The translations under genes were made by a program, and so were the position numbers. Shown here in pieces: positions 1-11,367 of a stretch of 64,000 bases of DNA. The first letter of the stretch is position 1. Each line of letters begins with the position of its first letter. This stretch comes from Rhynochetos jubatus (lineage: Eukaryota > Chordata > Aves > Eurypygiformes > Rhynochetidae): the NCBI GenBank assembly GCA_027574665.1, contig CM050651.1, positions 4,899,501 through 4,963,500 of the forward strand. Direction: 5' to 3'. Below the pieces are notes generated by a model. It saw only the letters and a program-made list of their open reading frames with translations, was not told the origin of the DNA and ran no database searches.

Positions 1-35
1 ATGAAATTCTTCACACAGTGAAGATTATACTGTTA

Positions 36-711
36 CAGAATCATAGAATGGTTTTGGGGTTGGAAGGGACCTTCAAGAGCACCTAGTTCCAACGCCCTGC
101 CATGGGCAGGGACACCCTCCACTAGACCAGGTTGCTCAAAGCCTCATCCAGCCAGGCCTTGGACACTTCCAGGGATGGGGCACCCACAGCTTCTCTGGAC
201 AACCTGTTCCAGTACCTCCCCACCCTCTCTGGGAAGAATTTCCTCCTGATATTTGATCTAAATCTCCCTGTTTTCAATTTAAACCTGTTATTCCTTGTCC
301 TGTCACTACAAGCCCTTGGAAAAGCTCCCCCCCAGCTTCCTTGTAGGCCCCCTTCAGGTACTGGAAGGCTGCAATAAGGTCTCCCCAGGGCCTTCTCTTC
401 CCCAGGCTGAACAAGCCCAACTCTCCCAGCCTGGCCCCCGTGGCAGAGGTGCTCCAGCCCTCTGAGCATCATGGTGGCCTCCTCTGGACTTGTTCCTTCG
501 ATATCTTTCTCATGTTGAAGGCCCCACAGCTGGACACAGCACTCCAGGTGGGATCTGACGTGAGCAGAGCAGAAGTGGAAAATCACCTCCCTCAACCTGC
601 TGGCCACACTTCTGATACAGCCCAGGATGCTGTTGGCTTTCTGGCCTGCCAGCGCACACTGCTGGCTCATGTTCAGCTTCTCATCCACCAACACCCCGAA
701 GTTCTTCTCAC
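36..711 (-). mobile_element. CR1 LINE, 5'-truncated 3' portion
   Basis: This is a non-LTR retrotransposon copy lying on the minus strand. Its 3' terminus is at 36-49, where the octamers CAGAAT and CATAGAAT are followed by a GGTTTTGGGGTTGGAAGGGACC-type motif, which is diagnostic of the CR1 3' end read in reverse. Reading the minus strand from about 711 to 122 gives the end of CR1 ORF2 and then the short 3' UTR. Similarity to the copy at 33423-34091 runs to about 711 and stops, so the element lacks its 5' UTR, ORF1, the endonuclease and nearly all of the reverse transcriptase. No clear target-site duplication is visible, as is usual for CR1. The copy is dead and cannot mobilise itself. The 5' limit is good to about 10 bases. 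Confidence 0.95.
122..711 (-). pseudogene. CR1 ORF2 C-terminal remnant
   Basis: The minus frame is open over nearly 200 codons and carries CR1 ORF2 C-terminal features. Near its start is [18 protein letters not shown], and at its end are [18 protein letters not shown] and LDEALSNLV. The middle (roughly residues 70-130) does not read like the same protein, while another minus frame there would. This suggests two compensating frameshifts that happen to leave one long open frame. The catalytic reverse transcriptase motifs lie further 5' in an intact CR1 and are absent here. It is a decayed retrotransposon fragment and not a host gene, although its length makes it look like the best coding candidate in the window. 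Confidence 0.85.
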
Positions 712-3371
712 TGAACACACAAAGTAACATAAAGCAGTTGTAACATATGATTACCTAAAGCAAGCTAGGAAAGTATTGTGTCTGTAATGTGAGCTGAAGA
801 TGAAACTGTGATGAAAATTTGAAGTCATCTTTATCTGTACTGCTGCTCTTTAGGTAATTAACTGATTTTCCTTCTGAAGAGTAGCTTTGAGAGCCAGTAA
901 GCCATATCCATCACTGAAGCCCTGAGTTCAGGGCTTAAATGAGCGATAACAATGATTACTGTTTATGTATGTTTTGCTGACATGCATGACCTACACAGAT
1001 AAACACAAAAAATGATCAGTCCACTACCTATTGCACGTTAAGAGAGAACATGCTCCTCAAACATTCCTTTCTCTTGCATGATGACCTTTCTAAGAGCTCT
1101 TCTACCAGTTGGGTGGGTGGGGCGTGGAGTGTGTGTATGTGTTCAAAATCAGTAACTGTTGGTGGGTTTTTCTTTTTTACCCCTGAGGATAGAGTGAGAA
1201 ATCATCATCCATTCTAGGATTTGTGGAAATGCAGATCCCCCATTATCGCAGCATGGAACTGATGCAATTCCCAGAACAAGCAGCCACGAACTGGGAGAGG
1301 ACCATTTCATTTTGGTAGAGGCAGTGAGAGAACAGGAAATGTTTCGGCTGTTTTGAAAAACCCTCTCGAAGCCTTCCTCTAGACTCTTTATATGCACATT
1401 ACCACACAGCAATCATAAAGCAAAACTCAGGCATATAACATGTGCCTTACAAGAAGACTTCAGCCTGGCTTCCATGCAGTGTTATTTCAAATCCCTTGAT
1501 GCTTAAGGTAAGACTGACAACCTACTGTCATATGTTGGATGATGAAGGGTAGTTTAATTCACCCTCAAACCCAGCTACTAGTCTGTTCCAAATGAATTCA
1601 CTGATGTTTGAATTAAACACTGATGTTTCCTCAAAAGGAATTCACCTTGATGGTGTTTCTTTGTGTCTGCATTGTTTAGGAGCCTTTCAGAGCCAAAATG
1701 CCCAGCAAGAATTTGCTCCATTATCTCAAGTCACAAACTTTGCAGACCACCGTACCTTCAAATAGCTCAGGCCAGAGGTTCATGAAGATACAGTTTGCCC
1801 TAGTTTCACTCCCTTCTTAACACCAGGACAAGAAATAATTAACATTAACTTGACAGTTAATTTAAAAACCTTATAGCCAGCTTCTTATCTACAGTAAGAG
1901 CAAAAGACACATTATTCTCTGAGGTGGCATGCACGGTTTGCACAGCTGCAAATTTTCCCTCTGAGATCACTGTTGTAAAAGGACTGTAAGCTTGGTTTGT
2001 CCCCTCATTGCTCCATGTTCCATAAAGATTCAACAAAAGCAAGTGCTGATGTTCTCTGTCATAGCTGCCTTCTGAGTCATCTGGAAGAAATGTTTTCTGT
2101 TTCTCCAGAGAAAACTCCTCAGCGTCTCAGAAACTTCTCATTTTACCTTTTGCTTCCATCAGAAGCAAATAAAAAGCTGTGAGATAAAATTATTTGCAAA
2201 TTTAATTGTATTCAATACATCAAAATAAATAAATAGCAGATCTTTTCCATTTATGCTTTAAAGGAAACAACTTTACTAGAGCTTCATAACCTAGTAAAAG
2301 CTTCTAAAAAGAAATTAAGCCCACAGCAGTCTATTTTGAAAAGAAAGCATTTGATAGCATCTGAAAAAGAGAACACTTACTCAGCTTAGTCTCAACCCAC
2401 AAAAAATTCCGTCGCCTTTTTCATTTCTTGTAGAGCATTTTAAGACCCCTATTTACAGTGAAGCCTGTAAGAGGCCATTTCCTTTATACTTTTGGTAAGA
2501 AAAAGGAGGGGGCTGAAAGCACCATTTTAGGAGCATATGGTTAGGCAATACTGTTGTCAAATATCATAGGGAAATAATAGTTTCTGAGAGGGCATAAAAC
2601 CACCAGAACGACAGTGAGATTTTACGAGAGCAAGCGGTAAGAGTATGAAAGCGGTCCTGATGGGTGACAATCCGGATGCTCTGGATACCATTCCAGTGGG
2701 AGGGAAAATGTAAACTGAAAACCTGCCACATGCAAAAAGACAACCTAAAGTAATTATTTAGGAGAAAGGTTTCGCAGTAGCCTTCACAAAGGTGACACTG
2801 AAAAGTTCCTGTGTGTAAATGCTTTCCTCTCACTGTTTAAAGTGTCGGTGGTTTCCACAGCATGATTATTTGTATAATTGCTTCGTGTACCTAGTACTAA
2901 TTTACCTTCATAGCATATTGACCTTGTACCACTTTAAACTTTACACAGCTATTAGCAGATTATGCCACCACTTTGTAAACCATTTTTCTGCTAGATTTTG
3001 CTTTTCCAAGCAGGCTTTTGTTTTTCAAGATTTGCCCCTCAAGGTATTTCTCTCTATTCATCCCTCTGTACAAATACACTAAGGGCCTGTCAGGCTGGCT
3101 TTTGTTTTTACTGCCTAAAAACAGGTGTTAGAAGGATAGTAAATCCAACCCAACAGCAACATTCATGACCAATTTTCATTCAAAGCAGAACGTATTTTCC
3201 AATTGCTGAACATCCGTTTGAAGGCTGCAGAAGTATGTTAAAATCTCAACACTCTGGAGACAAATGTCAGTGCCAGAACTTCTCTCCTTAGCAAAAGTAA
3301 ACCTGCACTTTTAAAATCTCCAGCAAAGTTTTGACTTCTCACTTTTTCTCACACTGCTTTTCCTCTCCAGG

Positions 3372-3389
3372 AAAAAAAAAAAAAAAAAA
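3372..3389. repeat. A18 homopolymer
   Basis: Eighteen consecutive A follow a pyrimidine-rich stretch ending in CTCTCCAGG. No retrocopied sequence or target duplication could be matched to it, so it is best called a simple repeat and not a retrogene tail. Confidence 0.95.
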
Positions 3390-3462
3390 TCCTTCAAAAT
3401 TAAATGCGGTATTTTGTTACTGTTCTGGCAATATCTTGTATTTATTTTAGAGTTCAGCAATT

Positions 3463-3476
3463 AAAAAAAAAAAAAA
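3463..3476. repeat. A14 homopolymer with A-rich extension
   Basis: Fourteen consecutive A followed by GAAAAAGAATAA, making an A-rich simple repeat of roughly 25 bases. Confidence 0.9.
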
Positions 3477-5612
3477 GAAAAAGAATAACTCAGCAACAGT
3501 TCTGGCTTAAACAGCCCTTCTCCTTGCCTCACCTCCTTACTGGTCTTCCAAGCTCCCACACTGCCACACTAACACCGCCATCTGTAGGGCCTGGCAGCAG
3601 TGAAGAAAGCCCTTTTTGGAGCCCGATCAGTTCTTCACTCCTTATTTTTTTCAGATCCATAAACAGAAAATATAGAACTGAAGAGGAAATGTGGGAGGTG
3701 AAAAACATGGCTGGTGAAGAAAGACCCTTTCCTGTTCCCAAATTCCCACTAAAAGAAATGTTCATTAAAACACAGATTGCACATTTTTTTTTCCCTAAGT
3801 CATCTAATATGTAAAAAACCAGTATTATATAAAATTGTATGTTTGAGTGATGTGACATTCTGGCTTGGGTGCTTCAGAGAATACAAATCAGAAGGGCAGT
3901 AAAATAATCTCAGCACAAGTTAATTTATGGTCAGTATATACCTTTTGTTGAGTTCACATTGATCAACTTTACTGGTTCCTATTTACTACCACACTACTTC
4001 AAAAGGAAGTAAAAGTCAAAGATTATAAAGGTGTAGTATTAAGATACATTTTTAAGATACAATTTTTCTGATATCCCAAAAGAAACATTGAGATGTTTGT
4101 GAAATAACTGTTTCATGTTTCAAGAGAAGAACGTTAGAAACAGGATACGATGTGGATAATTTAACAGTTGCCAAATAAGATGATTAAAAATATATTCAGA
4201 CAAAGACAGTTCTAGTTCAAGTTTCTAAATGTATTTATCCTTGCTCTTAGCTGCTCGTGTATGATGTCTTTTGGACAAGAAGAGGGGATTTCAGTGAAAA
4301 TGAGAGTTCATCCTAAATGGTGTGAAATATGAGACGGAGGTATCTTGTAGCAGTGGGCAATGCTCACTGTAAAAATATGAGCTATAATATTTCTTCTTAT
4401 TTTATACTGCTAATGTTGAAGCCAATTCATTACAGCTGCACAATTCTGGCGCAGAGCACCTTGTTACACAGAGCTATCAACTCCTTGCTGTCTTTGTCAT
4501 ATACCCAGAAGTGATACGGATCAATCAGAATCCGAAAGGAGATGTGGCTAAAAAAAGTGCCGAGGCCTCTTTGTTCTCATCAAAGGGAACACTTTTACTA
4601 AGTCCTACTTAATCGAATTGGAGAAGAAACTCTGTGACTTGTATCTCCTCGAGGATTATTCACTTTCTGTATAAGCCGCAAGAGAAGGAATACACATTTT
4701 ACTGAAGTAAAAGATGTTGCTAATGGTACAATTACTTTAATACCTGGTGCTAGAGATTAAGTAGATGAACTCATTCAAAAAACACGGCCATTCCTCTATC
4801 AGTGCAGGTCTTGTGATCAAGGCATAGGATTTGCAACTGAGACCTACTCGCATGACCTGCCAATGATAAAACCTTCGTTAAGAGATGACCTGCTGAAAGA
4901 GGAAAATGGAATCCCACCCCACACCATGTCCTACATGCTTATCTTCCTTCTATAGTCCAATAAAAGGAAAAATAAGGGGTGGAATTTCACTCATTTTTTG
5001 TAAAAATTGTATGAGGGAAAAAAGCCCTCTCAATGAGGATTCATGGCAAAGTCAGATTTCTTTTTTCCTTTGTTTACAGCAAAGAACATCATGGACTGAT
5101 GTTCTGAAGGCAAGAGCAACTAAAGACATGGAAAATGGAAAATGACAAAAAATGAGACACAGGAGAACCTCAACGTCAGTCTATGTGGAATTACCCAGGG
5201 CAGAGCTCATAATGCACTGCCCAGTAATCAGCAACTTTTTTAATGGAATGTCATGTGGTAAACTATTTAATTTCAGTAAAATGTTTAATATCACAAAAGC
5301 ATGTTCTATAGATTGAAAAAGATTGGGATTACTACAGGAAATACCAAATTCCAAAGGACCTCATCAGAGAACAGATGATGACAGGTCATCCTGAACCAAC
5401 AGCTGTACTGGAATGAGATCAGTAGCTGAGTCCTCCAAATTTTCTTTCAGGATCAAACTTATTTGACAATTTTACACCTACCCTTGGCACACAAAAATGT
5501 TGGATACTACTTGCATTAGTTCCTAATGCAATGTTGAACTGAATCAATAACAGCGAGACAAGTGTATATATTACGGAGAGAAAAAGGGATGGCACTGAGG
5601 ATGGGACACAGG

Positions 5613-6438
5613 CATAAGATCACAGAATCAGTTAGGATCAAAAAGACCACCAAGATCATCGAGTCGAACCGTTAACCCACCACTAAACCATGTCCCTGAT
5701 CACCACAGTTACATGTCTCTTAAATGCCTCCAGGGATGGTGACTCAACCATCTCCCTGGGCAGCCCACTCCAATGCCTGACAGAAATATTTCCTAATATG
5801 CAATCTAAACCCCACTTAGTGCAACCTGAGGCACTTCATCCTATTGCTTGTTACTTGGGAAAGAGCCCAACCCCCACCTCACTACAACCACCTTTCGGGT
5901 AGCTGTAGAGTGCCATACGGTCTCCCCTCAGCCTCCTCTTCTCCAAGCTAAACCATCCCAGTTCCCTCAGCCGCTCCTCACAGGACTTGTGCTCCAGACC
6001 CTTCCCCAGCTCTGTTGCCCTTCTCTGGACACGCTCCAGCACCTCTGTGTCTTTCTTGTAGTGAGGGGCCCAAAACTCCACACAGGATTTGAGGTGCAAC
6101 CTCACCAGTGCCGAGTACAGGGAACACACACTGCCCTAGTCCTGCTGGCCACACTGTTCCTGTTGCAGGCCAGGATGCCGCTGGCCTTCTTGGCCACCTG
6201 AGCACACTGTCGGCTCATATTCATCTGGCTGTCAGTCAAGACCCCCAGGTCCTTTTCCGCCAGGCAGCTTTCCAGCCACTCGTCCCCAAGTGTGTAGCGT
6301 TGCAGGGGGTTGTTGTGGCCCAAGTGCAGGACCCAGCACTTGACCTTGAACCTCATACAGTTGGCCTCGGCCCATCGATCCATCCTGTCCAGATCCCTCT
6401 CTAGAGGCTTTCTGACCTCCAACAGCTCAACAGTCCCA
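5613..6438 (-). mobile_element. CR1 LINE, older or different subfamily, 5'-truncated
   Basis: This is the second CR1 copy, on the minus strand. The 3' end shows CATAAGAT CACAGAAT at 5613-5628, the variant octamers of CR1. The next bases (TCAGTTAGGATCAAAAAGACCACCAAGATCATCGAG) differ strongly from the 3' ends of the copies at 36 and 33423, which points to another subfamily. The body encodes the ORF2 C-terminal region to about 6438, where similarity to CR1 stops just inside CAACAGCTCAACAGTCCCACA. Frameshifts and stops show it is old. The element covers a longer part of ORF2 than the copy at 36-711 does. Confidence 0.95.
5851..6438 (-). pseudogene. CR1 ORF2 C-terminal remnant, frameshifted
   Basis: Two overlapping minus frames together read as the C-terminal part of CR1 ORF2. 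The upstream one (about 6438 down to 6110) contains [57 protein letters not shown] and [17 protein letters not shown]. The reading then shifts near 6110-6130 to a second frame (to 5851) with [34 protein letters not shown] and [17 protein letters not shown]. The shift and the missing N-terminal two thirds make it non-functional. The GC content and codon use come from the repeat and are not those of the surrounding DNA. Confidence 0.9.
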
Positions 6439-9400
6439 CACAAAATGAAATTACATAATACAGGCTACTACCAATAATTATTTTCTTTTCTTTTTTCTAA
6501 TGACAGAGAAGAATACAGACACAGTAGCACACTACAAACAGGGAAAAACCCAGCTCCCCTTATCACACCAATTTTTAGATACTGTGCAATGAGCTCAGGC
6601 AAACATAACCCAAGGATCTTTATCACACAAGATATTTGCAGCAGAAATTGGCAAATGGCAGTGCAACTATTTCAGTCACTGATGAGACCTCAACATTTAA
6701 TTTTGCTGCATCTTCACAATTAAAAAAATGATGTTGGATCTAATGAAGGGAAGGACTACTGGAGCGATCAAAGGAATACAGAGTGCATCTCAAAATAAGA
6801 ATCTTTCTCGCCTTGGCTTTTTAGTTTAGCAAAATGGCAAAGAGGGGGGTAAATTGACCTACAAATATCTCAACAGAAAAACATTAGAAGAAAGGAGGAG
6901 CATTTATTTGTACTGAAGGAAAATAACAGGATCTAAATAGATGATTACTAATTGGCTGTGATCAATTTTTATATGGAAATTAGAGGTCCGTTCTTACGAA
7001 TGGGAGTAACGATGGTTATGTGGGTGCATCTCCCAAACTCCCAGTTCTGGGGGAATCTGACCGACATCTTTTCTCCTTCCACAGAAAGAGAATTTGGAAA
7101 CAACTTTTTTATTTTTTTAATAAAAAGTCATGGTAAAAGCCCTAAAAACTTCAATGCCACAAAGGAGTTTATCAAATCTCACACCAAGGCTATTATTGAC
7201 AGTGGTATAAATGCTGTAACAAGGTAATACTAGCAGTGAAACTGTCCATTTTAAACATCAATAAATCTTCTCAATAAGCATGTGGTGGTGACCTGTAACA
7301 CAGAAGAATGAGAATCAACTCCCTCACTTTCTTCTAATACCTCAAAAACTTGAATAATAGATTATTTTAGCTGAAGCATGTTCTGATGTTAGTTTGTGAT
7401 TATCTCCTGCATCTATAAAACAAACCCCCTCCTTTTGTGATGAACAAATTTCAGAACTTGAAATTTCTTTCCTGACTCCCATTTTTCCCCTCATGCTATG
7501 TGTGAGCAGTAAAAATACTTTGAAGAGTTGGCTCCCTGTTATCATTTGATTCACACTGAATATAGGCGCACTCAGCCAGAAAGGCTGCATTTTGCACCAC
7601 GCTCAGTAAACAGCGATGGAAGACTAACTGGAGCCCATGCATTCTCCCTGGTTTTAGTTCATGATTTTAAAGTGAGACAGCTCAGAATGTCAGAAATACA
7701 GATGAGTATTCTGCTCCTGAGTTTTGACTTTAACTTACAAGGTCTGAAGAACTGGTTTGATTCACAGATCAGCTCTCGAATGAAAACTTCGCTATGGCTC
7801 AAACTAATAGAAAAGTAACAGGCTTTAATTTATAGCATGTATGAAATGTGTTAGTAATTGTTAGTTAGCAGAGGGAGCAGATAAATAAAAACAGCAAAGG
7901 AATATACATCATAAAATGTATTTTGCTATCTGATAATGTTTAGGAGATTATTACAGTTATTCCAACAAGACCTTACTTCCTCATCTTTACATCCTTCTAA
8001 GGAGTCACAGATTGTCTGCAGTTTCCCATGGCCTTACCTATTGTCTAATAATGACCAGTCCACTGAAATGGTAAAACCCCAGTCTGAATCTTCAATAGCC
8101 TTTGTAACTCATCCCAACGAGCTACAGTATCCTTGATCCTGTGCCTATTATTCTGCCCTTTCATTGTAGTATTACTAGACATTGAAGCGTTTTTTTAATG
8201 AACTGAAGAATTTAGTCTGCAGGAGCACTGTACTACAGTTCATAATTGAGATGCTCTCCCATACTTTATATTTTGATCATGCTCAGCTACACAAGGGCAA
8301 TAGTCAAGTTAGCTTAATAATAGCCAGAAGAAATGCCTCTAATCCAATTGGTCACAGGGCACATATCACCAAAACCAATTTCTTTATAATTAAAAGGTGC
8401 TCGCGGGCACAGTGAAAGCTTGGAAGTTGCCCAGGGATTTTGGGGGAAGTGTGGGGATTTTTTTCCCATAGACAGCAACCACACTGAAGCAATTTCTGAA
8501 ACACGCTGATAAGCTTTGCCTTTGAATTTACATTAAAGAGCTCAATAGTTGCTACCTGTGAGAACAGCTCATGCTTCTAAACTGACTTGTGTCCTGTAGA
8601 GATTAAGGACACAAGGCCTCCAGGAGATTAGCACGTCACTTGGTTTAAGTGACATCCAATCCATTTTATTGACACGGCCTCTATCCTGCAAAACAAGCAC
8701 TTTTTAAGTGAAACATAATGAAAATTTTGTGTGGCTTTATGGGCCAGTGTATAATGGCTTTTCATAGGCGATTGCTAGCCGCTATTGGCAGGTCTGTAAA
8801 CGAAACCCACAGCACCTGCTATAGATGCCTTGTCTGTACATGTCACCGCATGCAAATACAGCAGGGCATGCCCAAAGGAACCTTACATTGTTTTTTAATT
8901 TCGCTGGAGCATTGCCACAGACTAAAGAATTTAACCTCATTTTTTGCATCAGGCAGATTATTACACTGTATTGTTACAAGGTTTATTTCAAAGTGGGATT
9001 GAATCACAAGGCCACACAGGTCTTTAATTTCATTTCCTGTTTTTCCAGCAGCAGGAACTTGAGTCTTTACTGCAAGAAAGAAAACTGGTGTGTAGGTGAA
9101 GAGTTCTCTCACCTTCTTTTTTAATGCTATTCTAATCACGGGGTGTAGTTTGGATGGGCCACTTGCTGCTGAGTAGCTGCATAGTGGGAATGAGAGTAAT
9201 TACTGAATTGAAACTGTGCACCAGCTCGGGAGATCTGACGTTTCGAAAGCCTGCCTGCCAGCTACCTGGACTCCATTATTCTGGGGAAACAAGCTTTTTG
9301 CTAACACTTTGGAAAATAAATTTTCCATTCTTTTCTCTTCCTTTTGATCTGTAGCATAAAGAGACCGCATGTACTGAGGTTTGATACAATGCTGAAACTA

Positions 9401-11314
9401 CGCTACGCTGGTAAGAAAAGAAAACAGCATACAAACGCGTTATCATTAGGGAGTTCCACAGCAAAACCGCAAACTACAGCTAACTCAAATGCAATGACAC
9501 ACGTTAATCCACAATGAAAGGAAGAAAGGAATGGAATACATTTTTATGCGAAATCATTTTAGCAGAAGCACGGAATTCTTAAATATGAAGATGGAAACTC
9601 AGTGCAGGTGGCCCCCTTTAAAATGTCTGTCTCAAGTCAGGTTCTTTACTTCTTGTCGTTAAGCCGACTGCAGCTCTTCATTCTGACTTCCTATCTGACG
9701 ACCAAGTATGAAAATCAGGGGACATCCGAGAGGATCCCTCCTGGTTCTGGACATAACCCGACAGCCACAGTACAAATCAAAAAGAGCAAAGAGCTTCTTC
9801 TTAGGAATTTTCTGGAAGAGTCCAAGTATGATTTTCCTAACCAAAAGTTCTGTGAGTAACCAAAATGAGCAAAATTTGTGGCTGGCCTTCCTCCCAATTT
9901 TGCAAAACAATCATTTCAGTGGAGCATCAAACCTGAGAAGGCCCTTTCACAAGCGCTGTGTGAAACAGCACTCTTCCAAGGCTGTATTGCTTCCAAATTT
10001 CTGATGATATCCAGAGATTCCGAACACAGCTGATGAAAATATTTACCACGCATGTAAAGTTTTGAAAGCCCTTGCATGGTTTTCTGGGGGTTTTTTGGAT
10101 GAAATGCCCATTTTTGAGATGTTGAAAAAACTGCAAATCCAGGAAACGCAGTGAAATGCTTTCATAACCTATACTAAAAATTATTTCCAAGAGTTTTTCT
10201 AAACAAGAAAAGGAACAAAATTCATGCCGAATGGTTGGGAAAAGGAGGAAGCAGAACAGAAGCATGAGGAAACAAGTCATTCTGAGTCAATCCAAAAGTC
10301 TAAAAGTGACCACAGAATACATATTATCTTGACTTTTTTATTAATATTCATTTTTTTTCTCAGTTTCTGAGGAAAAATTATCCAGCTCCTTTTCTTTTTT
10401 AAAATTATACAGGAAACGAACTAGTTCAAAGAGTGGCAAGCTTGCATAATGAGCTGCATTAAGATAATACCTTATTTAATCAGGGATTTTAATATCCAGA
10501 TCACAGAATTCATTCTGCTTTTGGGGGTGACTGTGCCAGCCTTCCTGAAGACAGATTAATGACAACTCCAGCTTGCTTAAAGCGTGTAAAAGGTATGATT
10601 AGTGTTGCATATGTGGGTTAGTCAGAGCCTAGCACACCTCTTAGCTGCTTGGCATTCTGGCGCTGCAGATCAAGGCAAAATGTCTTTCCATGGTTGGGCC
10701 AACTGGCTGTCACTACATTTGCAGCGGTTGCATTCACGTTTGCTTCACTGCTTCTGTTCTTATTTGAAAGAATAGAACGTACCTCTTCAGAGACTGAACA
10801 ATGAAAATCTTACTTTATAGAGAGGTCAGAGATAAAAATTTAAGTAAATATGAACTGACAGGAAAATATGTTCTTTTTCTTATCTCATTCCTTTTCCATT
10901 TAATTTCCTTACCACGCTGCAAGCTTTGTGGTATTTATGGTTCTTTGTCAAAGTTATTAAATAACAGAATTGTTGTCTTTCTTGGTCAGCTAGTACGAAC
11001 ATTTTTATCTATACAACCATTGTTACAGCATTTGTCCCATATAAAAATATCTATTACCTGAGCACTAGTGCCTCTGACTTTGAATGAACTCATGTTTGAA
11101 TAGCACATCAGAGCATCCTTCTCATGCATTACTCAAAAGATAGCATCACAGAATCATTTACAGGCTGCGGATTTAAAAAAAAATCCGTTTTAATGTCAGG
11201 ACACAATACGTTTAAGGCAGTAATACTTTCAAGCACAGAGCTGACAGAATCCTGTGTGCTTTTGGAAGATTGCACGTTCAAAGGAAAGCTTCCCTGATGA
11301 TGTTTGACATTTTC
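6439..11314. other. Non-coding stretch with candidate regulatory motifs
   Basis: No gene is recognised. Frames of up to about 117 codons (for example 9927-10280 on the minus strand) have no family features and overlap others on both strands, so I read them as chance. Motif-rich sequence lies at about 8180-9300. It includes two CCAAT boxes near 8343 and 8376, an ATGCAAAT octamer at 8850-8857, the palindrome GGGCATGCCC at 8864-8873 and GTAATTACTG near 9196. This could be a conserved non-coding element. The rest is ordinary AT-rich DNA. Confidence 0.5.
8850..8873. promoter_or_regulatory. POU octamer next to a p53-type half-site
   Basis: ATGCAAAT (8850-8857), the consensus octamer for POU factors, is followed six bases later by GGGCATGCCC (8864-8873), a perfect RRRCWWGYYY p53-family half-site that is also a 10-bp palindrome. 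A second full half-site at the spacing p53 prefers is not visible. Binding is inferred from motif identity only. Confidence 0.3.
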
Positions 11315-11367
11315 CAAAGGAGAAAGGAAAGAAAGGAAGGAGGGAAGAAGGGAAAGAGAAAAGAGGG
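11315..11367. repeat. 53-base polypurine tract, A/G-rich to about 11425
   Basis: Every base from 11315 to 11367 is A or G, with GGAAAG and GGAAGG-type units. The sequence stays strongly purine-biased to about 11425. Such tracts can form triplex (H-DNA) structure. Long minus frames in this interval (11229-11537, 11278-11493) are Ser/Leu/Phe/Pro-rich only because of the tract and are not genes. Confidence 0.9.

Larger units (their letters stand above)
712..5612. other. Non-coding AT-rich stretch between CR1 copies
   Basis: No recognisable gene is present. The stretch holds an A18 run (3372-3389) and an A14 run (3463-3476), and between 3404 and 3814 an ATG-started frame of 136 codons. That frame begins in low-complexity lysine codons derived from the A14 run and resembles no family I know, so I treat it as chance. 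A sequence at 2384-2400 reads on the minus strand as GCTGA followed by GTAAGT, a good 5' splice site, but no convincing acceptor lies upstream of it. The rest is unremarkable. Confidence 0.6.

Noticed and set aside
3404..3814. ATG-started frame of 136 codons
   Set aside because: Its start is low-complexity lysine codons from an A14 run, the rest matches no family, and an open minus frame overlaps it. Chance is the simplest explanation.
6108..6404. Plus frame of 98 codons across the second CR1
   Set aside because: It is the antisense shadow of the CR1 ORF2 remnant.
11146..11156. CACAGAATCAT as a fifth CR1 3' end
   Set aside because: Only the octamer-like bases match. The adjoining sequence has no CR1 3' UTR similarity. 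The same holds for CATAGAATCATTT near 44627.
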